From NCBI GenBank assembly GCA_017506865.1, contig JAFCMP010000015.1:186001-250000 (forward strand): 64,000 nucleotides of DNA, given 5' to 3'. Source of the stretch: Tribonema minus. Its lineage: Eukaryota; Sar; Xanthophyceae; Tribonematales; Tribonemataceae. The notes under the pieces were generated by a model that saw nothing but the letters and a program-made list of their open reading frames with translations, had not been told where the DNA came from and did no database searches. Below are positions 1 to 11,077 of this stretch, piece after piece (positions within the stretch are counted from its first letter, which is position 1; every line of letters starts with the position of its first letter). Made by a program: the position numbers and the translations under genes.

Positions 1-284
1 CAGCGCGGTGCCGCGATTGCACGCTGACACGCGCGCGCCGCAGCGCCGCCGCCTTTGCAGCAGCGCTCAGCGCCCTGTGACCGCCGCCGCACACACGCTG
101 CAGTGATAGCTACAGCTGTGGAAGCCATGGTCCTGCCCCTTGCCCTACGCCTAGCATACATGGCCCGGATCCTAATCCTAACCCTACCTCCACCCCACCC
201 CTGATCGTCCCCCATCCCCCCTCCCCCCCGCAGCCAGCCAAATGGCGCTTTCATAAGGCGGAGGAGAAGAGCTGAGGAACGCAC

Positions 285-3200
285 CTGCTCTAACTCGGCG
301 TTCTTGGCGGCGAGCGCTGCCAGCTCGCCTCGCAGCTGACTCTCCAGGGCCCTCGCGCTCGCGGCAGCATCGCCGGCGTGAGTCTGCTGCGCCGCCGCGT
401 CGGCCGCCGCCTGTGGCGTGCACGCGCGTGTGCGCAAGAGCGGTGGCGATGCGAATGAGCGATGCCGTGGGGCACTGAGGCAGTATACTAGGGTTAGGGT
501 TAGCATTAGGTTCAGATTGATGCGGCGGCTGTGTCTGCCGCGCCGGTGCGTCAGGTGCCGCCTGCGCGCACGTTTCGCAGGTTGGCAAGTCGCAGCCGCG
601 CTGTACGGGAGAGGAGCAGTGTCAGGGCTAGGGTTAAGGTGAGGCGGACGTTACGGGCGCGCCATGGCCCTATGTAGTCGTGAGTACGTACGCATGCTGT
701 ATGCCATAGCGCATGTATAGTGTGTAGGCATGCCGCATGTTATCAAGGCCGGTGGCCAGCCGCAACGGCCTCACGCGCATGGTGAGGGTGCGAGCGCGGC
801 CTCATCATGACGGCGCTCTGAGCGCTGCTGCGGCAGCTGCCCGCGCTCGCTCAGTACCGAGAGCCAGCGGCATCCGCACTCCGCTCTGCCGCTTCCTTAT
901 GTTGTTGATGTCGATGTTGTAGCACGCAATCAGCAGCGGCGCCGCGGACGGCAGCAGCAGCTCATCCTCCCGTACCTGTGCCCATCCCCGCTTGACTTCA
1001 TGACTTCAACTGCAAGCAAGTGACGCACCTGCGTCAGCCGCGCGTTCTCCGCCGCCGCCGCCTCCAGCCTGGCCTCGAGGGCCTCCGCTCGCGCCGCGGC
1101 ATCGCGCGCCTGCGCTTCCGTCTGCGCATGGAGCGCTGCTGCGCTCTCTGCCGCCTGCAGTCGCGCGCACACAGACACGGGGGCGGCGGCGGCAGCGCAC
1201 AGGAGGAGGGCGTTAATGGCGCGCGTGAGGTGCGGGCGGCGGAGCGCGCGTGCGTCGCCGTATATGACCCCACCAGGATCGGTCGCAGCATGGCGCAGTG
1301 TAGTCGAGGGTACACGGCCGGCGGGCTCCCTTTCTCCTTATCCTTTCACTATATCGCAGAAGCATAGTCCATGTACGTCCCGTCTTGGCTGCCTGGGCGC
1401 CGCACGCTCGACGCCATCGGCGCGGATTGCGGGCATCGCCTGCAAAGCAGCGCACTGCTGACAGCGCGCGCTCATGTCTGCAGTACATGCGTGTACACAG
1501 CGGTACACGTGTACGCTCTGTTGACAGCACCCACCCACCATGCCTGCAGTACACATGTATGAACAGCAGCACCTGTGCACAAAAACACAACTTCCTTCGA
1601 ACCTGTTCCATCCATGCCTGAGGTACATGTGATTTTAACATGAGCTTCCTCCGTACGTACGTACCTGCTTGTGCGCGGCGCACTCCGCGGTGACTATCCA
1701 TTCTTGCAGTACATGTGTACCAACAGCAGTACATGTGTATAAACAGAACTTCCAACGCACCTGCTTGTGCGCGGCGCACTCCGCGCTGAGCGCCTCGACG
1801 CTCGCCTCCGCGCTGCGCGCACGCGCCGCGGCCTGCCGAGCGGACAGCTCCAGCTGCGCGGCCTTCGACGCATCCTGCACACACGCGCAGGGGTACAGAG
1901 GGCGCAGCACGCTTCAGCGGTCAGTGCAGCACGGCACAGCAGCGCTCAGAAGCGTGCAGCAGTGCTCAGGATGATGCCGCAGCGAAGCGACAGCGCTCAG
2001 GAATGTGTGCGACGGCGCACGCGGGCTCCGGCCGTGCGACGCGGCTGGGCGCTGCGTGCAGATACTGGCAGACAAAGCATGGCCATGCATCACCTTCAAG
2101 TGGTCTTTACACAGCATGCGCCATGGGCTGAGCACCCACCTGCTTCTGCGCCGCCGCTGCCGCCGCCGCCGTTGCCGCCGCCGCCGCGACCGCCGCCGCC
2201 TCCAGGGCCTGCACGCGCGCCTCCGCCGCCGTGGCGCGTGTGCGCAGCGCCGCCGCCTCCTCCGCTCTCTGCGCAACACGTAGCGTCGGAGAGAGCGCGT
2301 GTTGAGCGCTGCTGAAGGTGCACAGAACGTCACGCTGCAGAGTTGCCCGTCGAAGATCCGAGGGGGGGGTGTCGGACTGCAGCCTGCTGAGCGCTGCTGG
2401 CTACCCATCTGCTGATGCTCAGCGCGCATATAAACTTCAACTCTTCTTTTCTTCACTTTTGAAAGCCTCACCTGCTGGTGCTCGGCGCACTCTGTCTCGA
2501 GCGCTGCCACGCTCAAACTTCTTTAAACTTCATCTCTCCTTAGCCCTAATTGCAAGCCTGCACGCTCAAACTTCATCTCTCATTAGCCCTAATTGCAAGC
2601 CTCACCTGCTGGTGCTCGGCGCACTCTATCTCGAGCGCCGTCACGCTCAACTTCTTCAAACTTCAACTATTTTTTGCTCTAGTTCACCTCACCTCCTGGT
2701 GCTTGGCGCACTCTATCTTGAGGGCCGCCACGCTCTGCTCTAGGCTCTGCGCCCTGCTCTCGGCCTCCTGTGTAAGCCGCTGCTGCTCTGCGAGCGCAGC
2801 CGCCGTCTGCAGCGCATGCAACAGCAGAGCGGAGAGCGCAACAGTCAGCAGGGGCCCAGCGAAGCTCGCACGTCACCCCTGCTGATGAGCAGTCGGCGTT
2901 GCACTGATGGCCGTGTCGCAAGGGCTGCCACACGGTGAACAGACACGAGCCAAAATTGTGCGGGCAATGGCGATCACACGCGTACCGTGATATATGGCGC
3001 ATCACTCACACGCACTCTTGAGGTTTATACCTCGACTCTGAGCCGCGCTCACCTGCTGATGCTCAGCGCACTCTATCTCCAGTGTTGCTACGCTCTGCTC
3101 CAGATTCTGCGCTCTGTCTTCGGCCTCGCTGGCGAGCCGCCGCTGCTCTGCAAGAACAGCCGCTGCCTGTGGCGCTCAGAGCAATGAGAGACAGGGCGTC

Positions 3201-3328
3201 GTTGATACAAGAGATGGTGATGATGCTCGCACTAAGTATTTAAGCAGCTGATGCTCAGCAGCAGCAGTGGTGGCGTTCGGTCATCAGAGTGTATGATAAT
3301 TGCACCATCAATGTTCGCAGCTGATGCT

Positions 3329-3372
<44 letters not shown>

Positions 3373-6300
3373 GCAGCGGTCGTTTGGGACAGATGACTGT
3401 ACGGCGTCTTTGAAGTCAGAAATACCGAGAGAGGCATGCTCTACTGAAGTGCCAGCATCAGCGACCACCAGCATGGCGATGGCCTCAGCGCCGCCAAATT
3501 GTCCATCTCATTCCGCTGCCTCACACCGCAGTGGGCCTCCCTTCGAGGCCGATGCTTGCTGTTCTCTGGCGGCTCCTGCGCAGCTGGCCCCGGTGCAGTG
3601 GAAAACGCTGTCGAATCACAACTTCAACAAGAAACTGCAAACTTCAACTGAAAAATGCAACTGACCTGCTCGCGCTCCGCGGCGAGCGCTGCCGCGCTGC
3701 TCTCCGCGCCCCGCGCGCTGGCGTCGGCCTCCCGAAGCTGCAGCTCCGCTTCAACGAGCATCGTCGTCGCCTGCGTATTGACCAGTACATGAATGGTACA
3801 GCAGCAGGACATGAGGAGTGCAGCAGCAGTACAGTACAACATGCAGCTCTGCTTCTACGTCGTCGTTGCCTTGCGTATTTGATCAGCAGTGCGGCGTCAC
3901 GATGCATGAATGGTACAGCAGCGGGACATGAGGCAGCAGTACAGTACAACATGCAGCTCCGCTTCCACGAGCATCGTCGTCGCCTGCATATTGACCAGTA
4001 CATGAATGGTACAGCAGCAGGGCATGAGGAGTGCAGCAGCAGTACAGTACAGCATGAAGCGTGTTGAAGTAGCACTGAACTCGAATTGTGCATGCGGCAT
4101 GAGCATTGGCCAGCCACGAGCATCGTCGCCGCTTGCGTGTTGACCAGTACATGAATGGTACAGCAGCAGGACATGAGGAGTGCAGCAGAGGTACAGTACA
4201 TCATGTGACGCGCGGCGTCAAAGTAGTGTTGAGCTCACACTTTGGATGTGGCATGAGCACCGGCTGCACCAAACAGAATCTGAAACTGCGTATTTCATGA
4301 CTGGCCGTGAGAGTGCAGAGGCAGCAGTACAGTACAACAGGCAGCTCTGCTTCTACGTCGTCGTTGCCTTGTGTACTTAATCAGCAGTCCGGCGTCACGA
4401 TACATGAATGGTACAGCAGCGGGACATGAGGCAGCAGTACAGTACAACATGCAGCTCCGCTTCCAGGAGCATCGTCGTCGCCTGCGTATTGGCCAGTACA
4501 TGAATGGTACAGCAGCAGGGCATGAGGAGTACAGCAGCAGTACAGTACAGCATGCAGCGCGCGGGCGTCGAAGTAGCGCTGAATTCGCACTGTGCACGTG
4601 GCATGAGCACCGGCTGCACCAACAGAATAGGAAACTGCGTATTTCATGACTGGCCGTGAGAGCGCAGAGGCGCCGCATGATTCGCTCACCACCAAGTACT
4701 TCACGTGTATGTATGCTTCTACGCATTCGCTATTGGCGCATGGTCTCTTGAGACGCATGCCGTGACGACGAAATGCAGTACCCCATACATGTATTGCAGC
4801 ACCGATCACGAGTGCACACCTCCACGTGCTTATGGGAACTACCCGAACTTCAACTTCAACTGACCTGGTCACACTCCGCGGTGAGCGCTGCCACCCTGCC
4901 CTCCAGGCCCTCCGCCCTGCTCTCGGCTGTGTGCGCGCGCTGCTCCTGCTCCAGCAGCCTCTCCGCGGCCTGTGTGTGCACATTTGATGTTGGCATTTGA
5001 AGTTGCGTCACCTGAGCTGCCGCGATGCCATCGCCTCATCGGTACAGCAGCAGAATTTGCTTTGCAGAAAACTATGTTCACATCTTTCGCTTACTGCATG
5101 GACAGGCGCATGCGCGATACGCAACAACACGACATGCAGCTGGCACTGCAGGAACCTCAACTGACCTGGTCATACTCCGCGGTGAGCGCTGCCACCCTGC
5201 CTTCCAAATCCTCCGCCCTGCTCTCGGCCACATGCGCGCGCTGTTCCTGCTCCAGCAGCCTCTCCGCAGCCTGCACGCATTTGAAGTTGATATTTGAAAT
5301 TGTGTCAGCTCGTCACTTGAGCCTGCTGTGATGCAATCCCATTGTTTCATCGGTACAGCAGCAGGACGGAGGTAGTACAGCAGGACGGCATGCAGCAGCG
5401 CTCAACGCGGCAGCTGCCGGAACATTGGTGCTGCAGCAATACAGTGCACGCGCTGGTGATGAATGCCCCTCTTTTCTGCCGCAGCGTACCGCTGAAGCTT
5501 CCTGAGGTTTGCTTCGCGGAAAAGTATGCTCATATCCTGCGTTTGCTGCGCTGGACAGGTGCGCATGCACAACACTTCTTGAAGTATGCACATCCGTGTC
5601 AGCAGTACTTCAACTTTAACTGACCTGGTCGTACTCCGCGGCGAGCTCTGCCACCCTGCCTTCCAGGCCCTGCGCCCTGCTCTCGGCATCGCGCGTGCGC
5701 TGTTCCTGCTCCAGAAGTTTCTCCGCAGCCTGCGCTCACAGTTGAAGTTGCGTCACGCCAACACGTGAGCAACGCGCTGATTCATTCACTCATCATTCAT
5801 TCGGTTCATTGCGCTCGCCCTGAGCTGACGACATGCGTCGCGAAATCCGGCTCAGCAGCGCTATGAAGCGTGCCCTCTGCAGCGCGGCACCGAGCGCCGT
5901 GGCAGTGCCTTCAGGAACGCAGCACGCGCGGCACCGCCGATGCCGCGATGACTCGGCCGCCGCGGCCCTTGCGTTGTGAGGCAGAGGCACGCCCAGCGGG
6001 GGGGTTCATCGAAAACGCTTCTCCCCCCCCCCCCCCCCCCTCCCCCTGCTGCCTTGAGAGCGACGAGAAGTCTGCACGCTGCGACGGTCTCTCAACATGA
6101 AGCAAGTGATGCAGCGTGAAACGGTGCTGACCGCTGCAATGAGTCGCGTGACGACACGCAGTGGGCGATGGGGGGCGCGAACCGCTGCTGGCTGACTGAC
6201 TGACTGACCTGGTCGCGCTCTGCCGTAACTGCCGTAACTGTCGCCGTGACCGCCGCGAGCGCGCCCTCCGCCTCGCGCGCCCTGCGCTCCGCGGCGCCCG

Positions 6301-8420
6301 CAGCCTCCTCCTGGTCCAGCGCGCGGTCCATCGCCTGAGCAATGCCACGCAGAGGAGATGCGCGATGTCAGCTGACGCAAGTATGTAGTTAGGGTTGCCT
6401 GAGCCTTAGTTGCTCGAGCATCATCACCACGTAGAGGAGCCGCGGATGTCAGCTGACGTAGCCGGGACTTGAAGGACACTTCGTGACGATTTCCCATCAA
6501 ATGGTTACGTCGCTTTGCATTGTGATGAAACTTAACCAGAAGTTGATCTTCACATGAGCTGTAATAATGAATCAAACAAGCCAAAACAAGGGGACCAAGC
6601 CCTAGTTCCACAGAGACAAGTTCAAGCCCTAGGCAAAGCGTCACCGCCCACAGCCCGATCTATGAATACACTATCACTCTCTCAGTCCCAGCGTCACTGC
6701 AAGCGGAGCTGCGGCCACACCCACCGTCCAAGGTCTAGCAAGTGCCAGCCTTCCTGCTCTGTTGTTTGCCTGCGACGCGCCAGTTACGTAACAGCGGAAT
6801 CCGACGCAAGTGACAGTGCGCAAGCGCGGCAGCCTGAGAGCACACACGATGCCCAATGGTCTACTATAGCTACCTACTTGTACATACCTGCATTCCTGCT
6901 CTACTGCCGGGCTGACCGCATCGAGATATGGCCCGCAGCGTCTGCAGCCGCGCATCCGCCTCGGCCTCACCATATACCTACCTACCTACTACTATGCATA
7001 CCTACGTACGTACCTGCTCTAGCGCCGCGCTGACGGCGTCGAGGTTGGCCTGCAGCGTCTGCAGGCGCGCGTCCGCGTCCTTGGCGAGGCGGTCCTTCTC
7101 CGTCGCGTCCTCCGCCATCTTGGGGTTTTGGGGTAGGGTCAGGCAGCGCATTGTAAGGTTAGGATTAGGGTTAGGTAGCCATGCGATGGGTTGAGGGTAG
7201 GGTTGGGCAAGCGCAGCCAAGCGTTAGGTGTAGGGTTAGGAACTGCATCTTAGGGTCAGATTCAGAGTCAGGTAGCGCGTCTCAGCTAGGTTTAGGGATA
7301 GGCAGCGCATCTAGGTTAGGATTTGGCAGTCCATCTTAGACTTAGGATGAAGGTTAGGCAGCGCATCTCAGGGTTAGGGTTAGGGTTAGGCAGCGCAGCG
7401 GTGGACTCGTCAGCGCGTGGCAGGCGTGGATTTGTACACGATTCATCAGAGGGCGCGCACTCACTGCCTGCCTGCCCGTCTCAATGAGCACAGAGTACCC
7501 GTCTGCTGCTGCAGGCAGGTGCACACACAGGGAATGTCTCTCATCGCCGCTGGCCCTGATACCTCAAGGTAAGCATGCATCCAAGAGTGCCTGATAAGTA
7601 TGCAGAAGGATCAAGAGTGCCTGACACTCAGGGGCCCCACCTGCTCTTCGTGCTTCAGACACTCGCTGGAAAGCCACTCGACCTCCGACTCCAGCGCGTC
7701 TACTCTCTCCTTGCTTGCTGCCCGCTGGGCATCGAGCTCCTCGATTGCCTGCAGAAAACATGGCGAGCATTTCCGTGCTTTGCATCAGGCCCAATGAAGG
7801 TGACCCTACATGGACGGCAGCAAAAATGACCCGACTTCAGGCCATAGGGGGTTCTGAGCAGGCACGCTGCCATTAACGGCAAGGCTGTTGCAGGTGTGCA
7901 GCTGCGTATCAGCGGCCTGACACAAAGGAGCCGTGATGCGGCCCTAGTTACAGAGAAGGTGCATGCATCATGAGTTGGACACTGAACGTCAGCACGACGA
8001 AGGACCCCCTTTGGCATGCACCGCACACGCACAATCGCGCAAACGCGCGTGATCACACTGGCCGTGCCTCACCTGATCGAAGGCAGCCCTCTGCTCCTCG
8101 TACTTGGCTGTCACTTCATCAACCTCCCTCGTCAGAGATGCTATGATCAGCTGCGATTCCTCCTCTTTGGCGTACGCTTCTTCCAGCGTCTCGCTGAGGT
8201 CAGCCTGCAGGCCTTCGATGACGATGCAGGAGTCGATGCGGGCTCCGCTGCCCCGTCTCAAGGTATCCCTGCGCGAGGGTGCGCTGTGGGGATAGGCCCG
8301 ATCACTGGATGCTTGTGCACGTGGGCTATTGGGTTTTGTTTCGAGCCGCAGGTGTGCTGGGATATCGCTGTCAGGCATGGCCACCGGTGCAGAGGTTGCG
8401 CGGAACCTTGACTTCATCAT
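285..8420 (-). CDS. Coiled-coil protein built from repeated phase-0 exons (3' end beyond window)
   Basis: Product unknown; a long coiled-coil, probably structural or scaffolding, protein. Exons in coding order: 8073-8420 (ATG at 8420), 7641-7748, 7014-7118, 6209-6334, 5625-5729, 5166-5270, 4865-4969, 3666-3770, 3053-3166, 2693-2806, 2140-2268, 1761-1874, 1029-1154, 285-410; about 610 codons, no stop reached. Every intron is GT-AG and phase 0, so each exon is a whole number of codons (35, 36, 38, 42 or 43 residues after the first). The first about 70 residues are Ser/Pro/Arg-rich and disordered; the rest is Ala/Glu/Gln/Leu/Arg-rich with heptad spacing and almost no Pro or Gly. Exons 5625, 5166 and 4865 are close copies of each other (all begin AAE-LLEQEQR), so the gene grew by exon duplication. 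Introns carry partial exon-edge copies. Exon boundaries are inferred by eye; the family (golgin-, myosin-tail- or centrosomal-like) cannot be told. Confidence 0.78.
1665..1690 (-). repeat. Exon-edge copy with donor site, downstream of exon 1761-1874
   Basis: Reproduces the last about 26 bases of exon 1761-1874 and its GT donor, about 96 bp further into the downstream intron. No acceptor-side part of the exon is present, so it is not a whole exon. Confidence 0.7.
2472..2645 (-). repeat. Two exon-edge copies with donor sites, downstream of exon 2693-2806
   Basis: Copies starting at 2472 and 2606 repeat the 3' end of exon 2693-2806 (coding ...ECAxHQ) followed by GTGAGG. Both lie in the downstream intron and break off into AT-richer sequence with repeated CTTCAAACTTC motifs. 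Confidence 0.7.
3328..3370. repeat. CAG/CTG trinucleotide microsatellite
   Basis: About 13 uninterrupted CAG units, then CAG/CGG interruptions, inside the intron between exons 3053-3166 and 3666-3770. It grows out of the motif GCTGATGCTCAGCAG, which also occurs at about 3247 and matches the end of exon 3053-3166. Confidence 0.9.
3845..4640 (-). repeat. Array of exon acceptor-edge copies upstream of exon 3666-3770
   Basis: The 5' edge of exon 3666-3770 (coding ATTMLVEAEL) and its acceptor recur with edges near 3869, 3983, 4133, 4368 and 4481. Between them lies a repeated spacer rich in ATGAATGGTACAGCAGCAGG and CAGTACAGTACA. Spacing is about 110-235 bp. Copies at 3983 and 4481 keep an intact AG acceptor; others are diverged. 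Confidence 0.75.
6890..6960 (-). repeat. Decayed copy of exon 7014-7118
   Basis: Plus-strand sequence here aligns with the exon at 7014-7118 (shared GCAGCGTCTGCAG core and flanking GCTGACxGCxTCGAG), with many substitutions. It lies in the downstream intron of that exon. Confidence 0.6.
7125..7400. repeat. Degenerate telomere-like minisatellite
   Basis: TTAGGG/TTAGG units alternate with a GGCAGCGCATCT spacer, giving an irregular repeat of about 35-45 bp. It lies in the intron immediately upstream (gene sense) of exon 7014-7118, and ends with three clean TTAGGG units. Confidence 0.85.
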
Positions 8421-8582
8421 CGCGCTGTTAGCCGCCGCCTCGCTTTACCTTCCTAGTGGTATGAAGAGCAGCAGCAGCTGCATTTTCTCCAGCGAGAAAT
8501 TTTCTGGCAGGCCACCAGGAAGTTCAGCAACGCGCCAACTTCAACTTTGAAAAGAAGGTTGAAGTTTGGATCCAGACGCTAT
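8421..8582. promoter_or_regulatory. Divergent intergenic spacer, probable shared promoter
   Basis: 162 bp separate the ATG of the minus coiled-coil gene from the ATG of the plus small secreted-protein gene. It is visibly less GC-rich than its surroundings and contains CAACTTCAACTTT and GGTTGAAGTTTGG, which form an imperfect inverted repeat. Promoter function is inferred from geometry only. Confidence 0.4.
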
Positions 8583-11077
8583 ATGGCAGCGCGTGCAGCG
8601 GCTCTGTGCCTTCTGGCCCTGTCAGCAGCGGACCAGATGGTTCACGCCAAGGCCAACGCCAAGAGTAAGGTGTGAGCGCATCCCAACCCCTTGAAGTGTT
8701 TGCTGAAGTTTTGGTGTGAATCTAACTTCTGCTGGGGTTTGCCTGGTGCGTCGCAGAGTGATAGGAAGCTGAGGGAGAGGACACGAATCTGCGAGTCCGC
8801 CGCCTGCGCCGCCCTCCACCAGTATGAGAACATGAACTGTGTTAATGCGTGCATCAGCACTGCTTGCTACGAAAAGATATACGCAGCTGAGCCGGTGAGT
8901 GGATCCGGGATGTGCAGTCGAATGTGGAGTGCATGATGCAGACACAACAAGCAGATGTCGTGGATCAACAATTCGATTCGCGACTGTACAGCGTGCAATT
9001 GCTTTTCGCGCTGCAGGGCAAACTTTTTAGCACATGCAAATCCTAGACCTTGTTCGAAAGGGATCTGCTGACCAAGTAGTGACTGACACTATTGTAGACT
9101 GCTGAGTCCGAGTGACTTGCAGTGAACTGCACGCATATCCGCTGCACTCAACGGGCGCTCCAACGCTTTCAGCGACGCGAGCAGTTACGTCAGTTGAATG
9201 GCAAAATTCCTTGCCAATTCGTGACCAGGGCAAAGGCCATCGGCCGGCGTGCGCAGCGGAGCATTGTTGCGCTGCTGCCAGCGCAAGCACCCCAGCACAT
9301 AGGCCCTCACCGGCAGCACCCTTGCGATTCTGAGCTTGAGCTCAGGGTTCGATGACACACTCACACTGCGGCAGCGCACATTGGCGCTGAGCACTGGCAC
9401 CAGCAGACATGACACAACACTTACTTCAAGTACAAGAGATTACATTCTTAAGGCACGCGTATGCGACGACGACACCGCTGCGCTGCAGCCCTCAAGCAGT
9501 GTCAGTGCACGGAGCACCACGGGCTGAGTATCAAATCGTGTCCGCCTCGGGTTAGGGTTAGGGTTAGGGCTAGGGTGCGCCTTGACTGCGCATCGCTGTC
9601 AGCGGCAGCCATGCCCGCTCGACGCCCGATGAGCGTTACCAGTGCCGCGCGGTGCGTTGAACCGCAGAGCTGCTGCGCGCACGCCATGAATGCTAGCGCC
9701 ACCGGCCATGACATGACGACACTGCCCCCCCCCCCCCCCTTCCCTCCTTCGTCGCCCATGCACGCTTGATGGCTGCGCTGCATGGCTGCTGCGCGCGGCG
9801 TGCGTCCGCTGCAGCTGGAGGACGGAGAGGTGGACCCCAAGCGCACCAAGCTTTTCAACACCTGCTTCAGGAACGAGCAGCGCTTCTCGCAGGTGCGGCT
9901 GTGTACTTGAAAGCATACGTTGTCTTGCACGTGATTTTGCGTGTTGAAACGACGTTCAAATCGACGAACCTCTTGGGTTCTTGATGTAGAAACACTACTA
10001 AAGTGCAAGTTTACATGCTACTGCCACAGTAACCCTAGCCGTAACCCTACATGCTTCCCCCCCTAGATGCCAGGTGCGCCCCTCTTGCGCACGCTGTCAT
10101 GCGTAGGCGTAGCATCGCCACGCTACCTGCCAGGTGCTTGAGAAACGAGCAGCGCTTCACGCAGGTGGGGGTGCTGGCCCTTAGCCCTAGCCGTTGCCCA
10201 CCTGCTCCTAAACACCCTTGCAGTAACCCTAGCCTTCAATCCCAGTCGTGCGCACCTCTCGCGCGCATGCTGTCACGCACCTGCGCTGCGCTGGATGACC
10301 GCGCTTCGCAACTCGGCATCCACTATCGTGCATGACGTGCAGAGCAAGACAGTGTCAATATTGCGCCAGTTCAAAGGCTGCTGCTGATGCGTCAGCGCCG
10401 CCCTCACCAGGCGCCGACATTCGTTTCCACCAACAAATAGGGTGTTTTTCCCAGTTAACCAAGATGGTGGTTGACATCATGACTGCCATGTCCCGTAGCT
10501 TTGCGCCATCCGCATCCATCACATTTGATGCCAGCGATGTAGATCAGTTGGGTGAGGCGGGGGCGCCACATGCAACATCGCTCCCTAGTGCAAGAGTGAC
10601 ACGCCCCTCTGCGCTCGGCGGCACCCAAAAGGCGCGCCTCGCCCGCCCCCCTAGCGCAGCCAGTCTCTCAACGCACGCGCTGCGCGGCGGCGACGCTGGC
10701 CACAAGGTTTGCCGTGTTGGCGTCCACCTATGTGTTGCAATGTAGAGAGCTGTTGCTCACTACCCTGTTGCTCCACACCGGCAGAGATGGCCATCAAGGT
10801 GACCAATGCAACGGACGACCGACGCCAGTCGTGTGCTGCTACAAGTGAATGTATCCTAGTCTGTCTACCGGTAACTGCCGTAACCATCATGCGTGCAAAC
10901 GGCAGTGAGCATGTAACTGCCGTATGCTCCAACACTATTCGCATGGCCATGTTCTTCATGTACCCTCAGCAATACCCATGACTCAACAAATTTTTATCGC
11001 GCTGTCGCTTGCAGCGACAGAAGTCGGCGCGGCGCTCGGACGACAGCTCGGCGGTCGACACAGCGGCTTCAACTTGA
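8583..11077 (+). CDS. Small secreted Cys-motif protein, DUF4787-like
   Basis: Four phase-0 exons: 8583-8669, 8757-8894, 9815-9892 and, less surely, 11015-11077 ending in TGA; about 121 residues. Exon 1 codes a hydrophobic leader (MAARAAALCLLALSAADQ), a probable signal peptide or anchor. Exon 2 holds a Cys cluster (CESAACAAL, NCVNACISTACYEKIY) and exon 3 continues EDGEVDPKRTKLFNTCFRNE. The NC-x3-C-x4-CYE-x-IY then EGEVD/RxxxFNxCxR pattern resembles the small eukaryotic family DUF4787, whose biochemical role is not known to me; this match is from memory and untested. The last exon codes a basic/polar tail of 20 residues and is chosen only because acceptor, phase and stop fit. A relic of the exon 3 donor edge lies at 10133-10164. 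Confidence 0.7.
9547..9573. repeat. Interstitial telomere-like repeat
   Basis: About four TTAGGG units, the last varied to CTAGGG, inside an intron of the DUF4787-like gene. Confidence 0.9.
10133..10164 (+). repeat. Exon-edge copy with donor, downstream of exon 9815-9892
   Basis: Codes RNEQRFTQ followed by GTGGGG, matching the exon 3 end (RNEQRFSQ then GTGCGG). It lies 272 bp into the downstream intron. A second intronic motif near 10075-10110 and 10250-10285 is also duplicated. Confidence 0.75.

Noticed and set aside
7125-7430. CRISPR-like repeat array
   Set aside because: Repeat units vary in length and are telomere-like, there are no uniform spacers, and the genome is eukaryotic.
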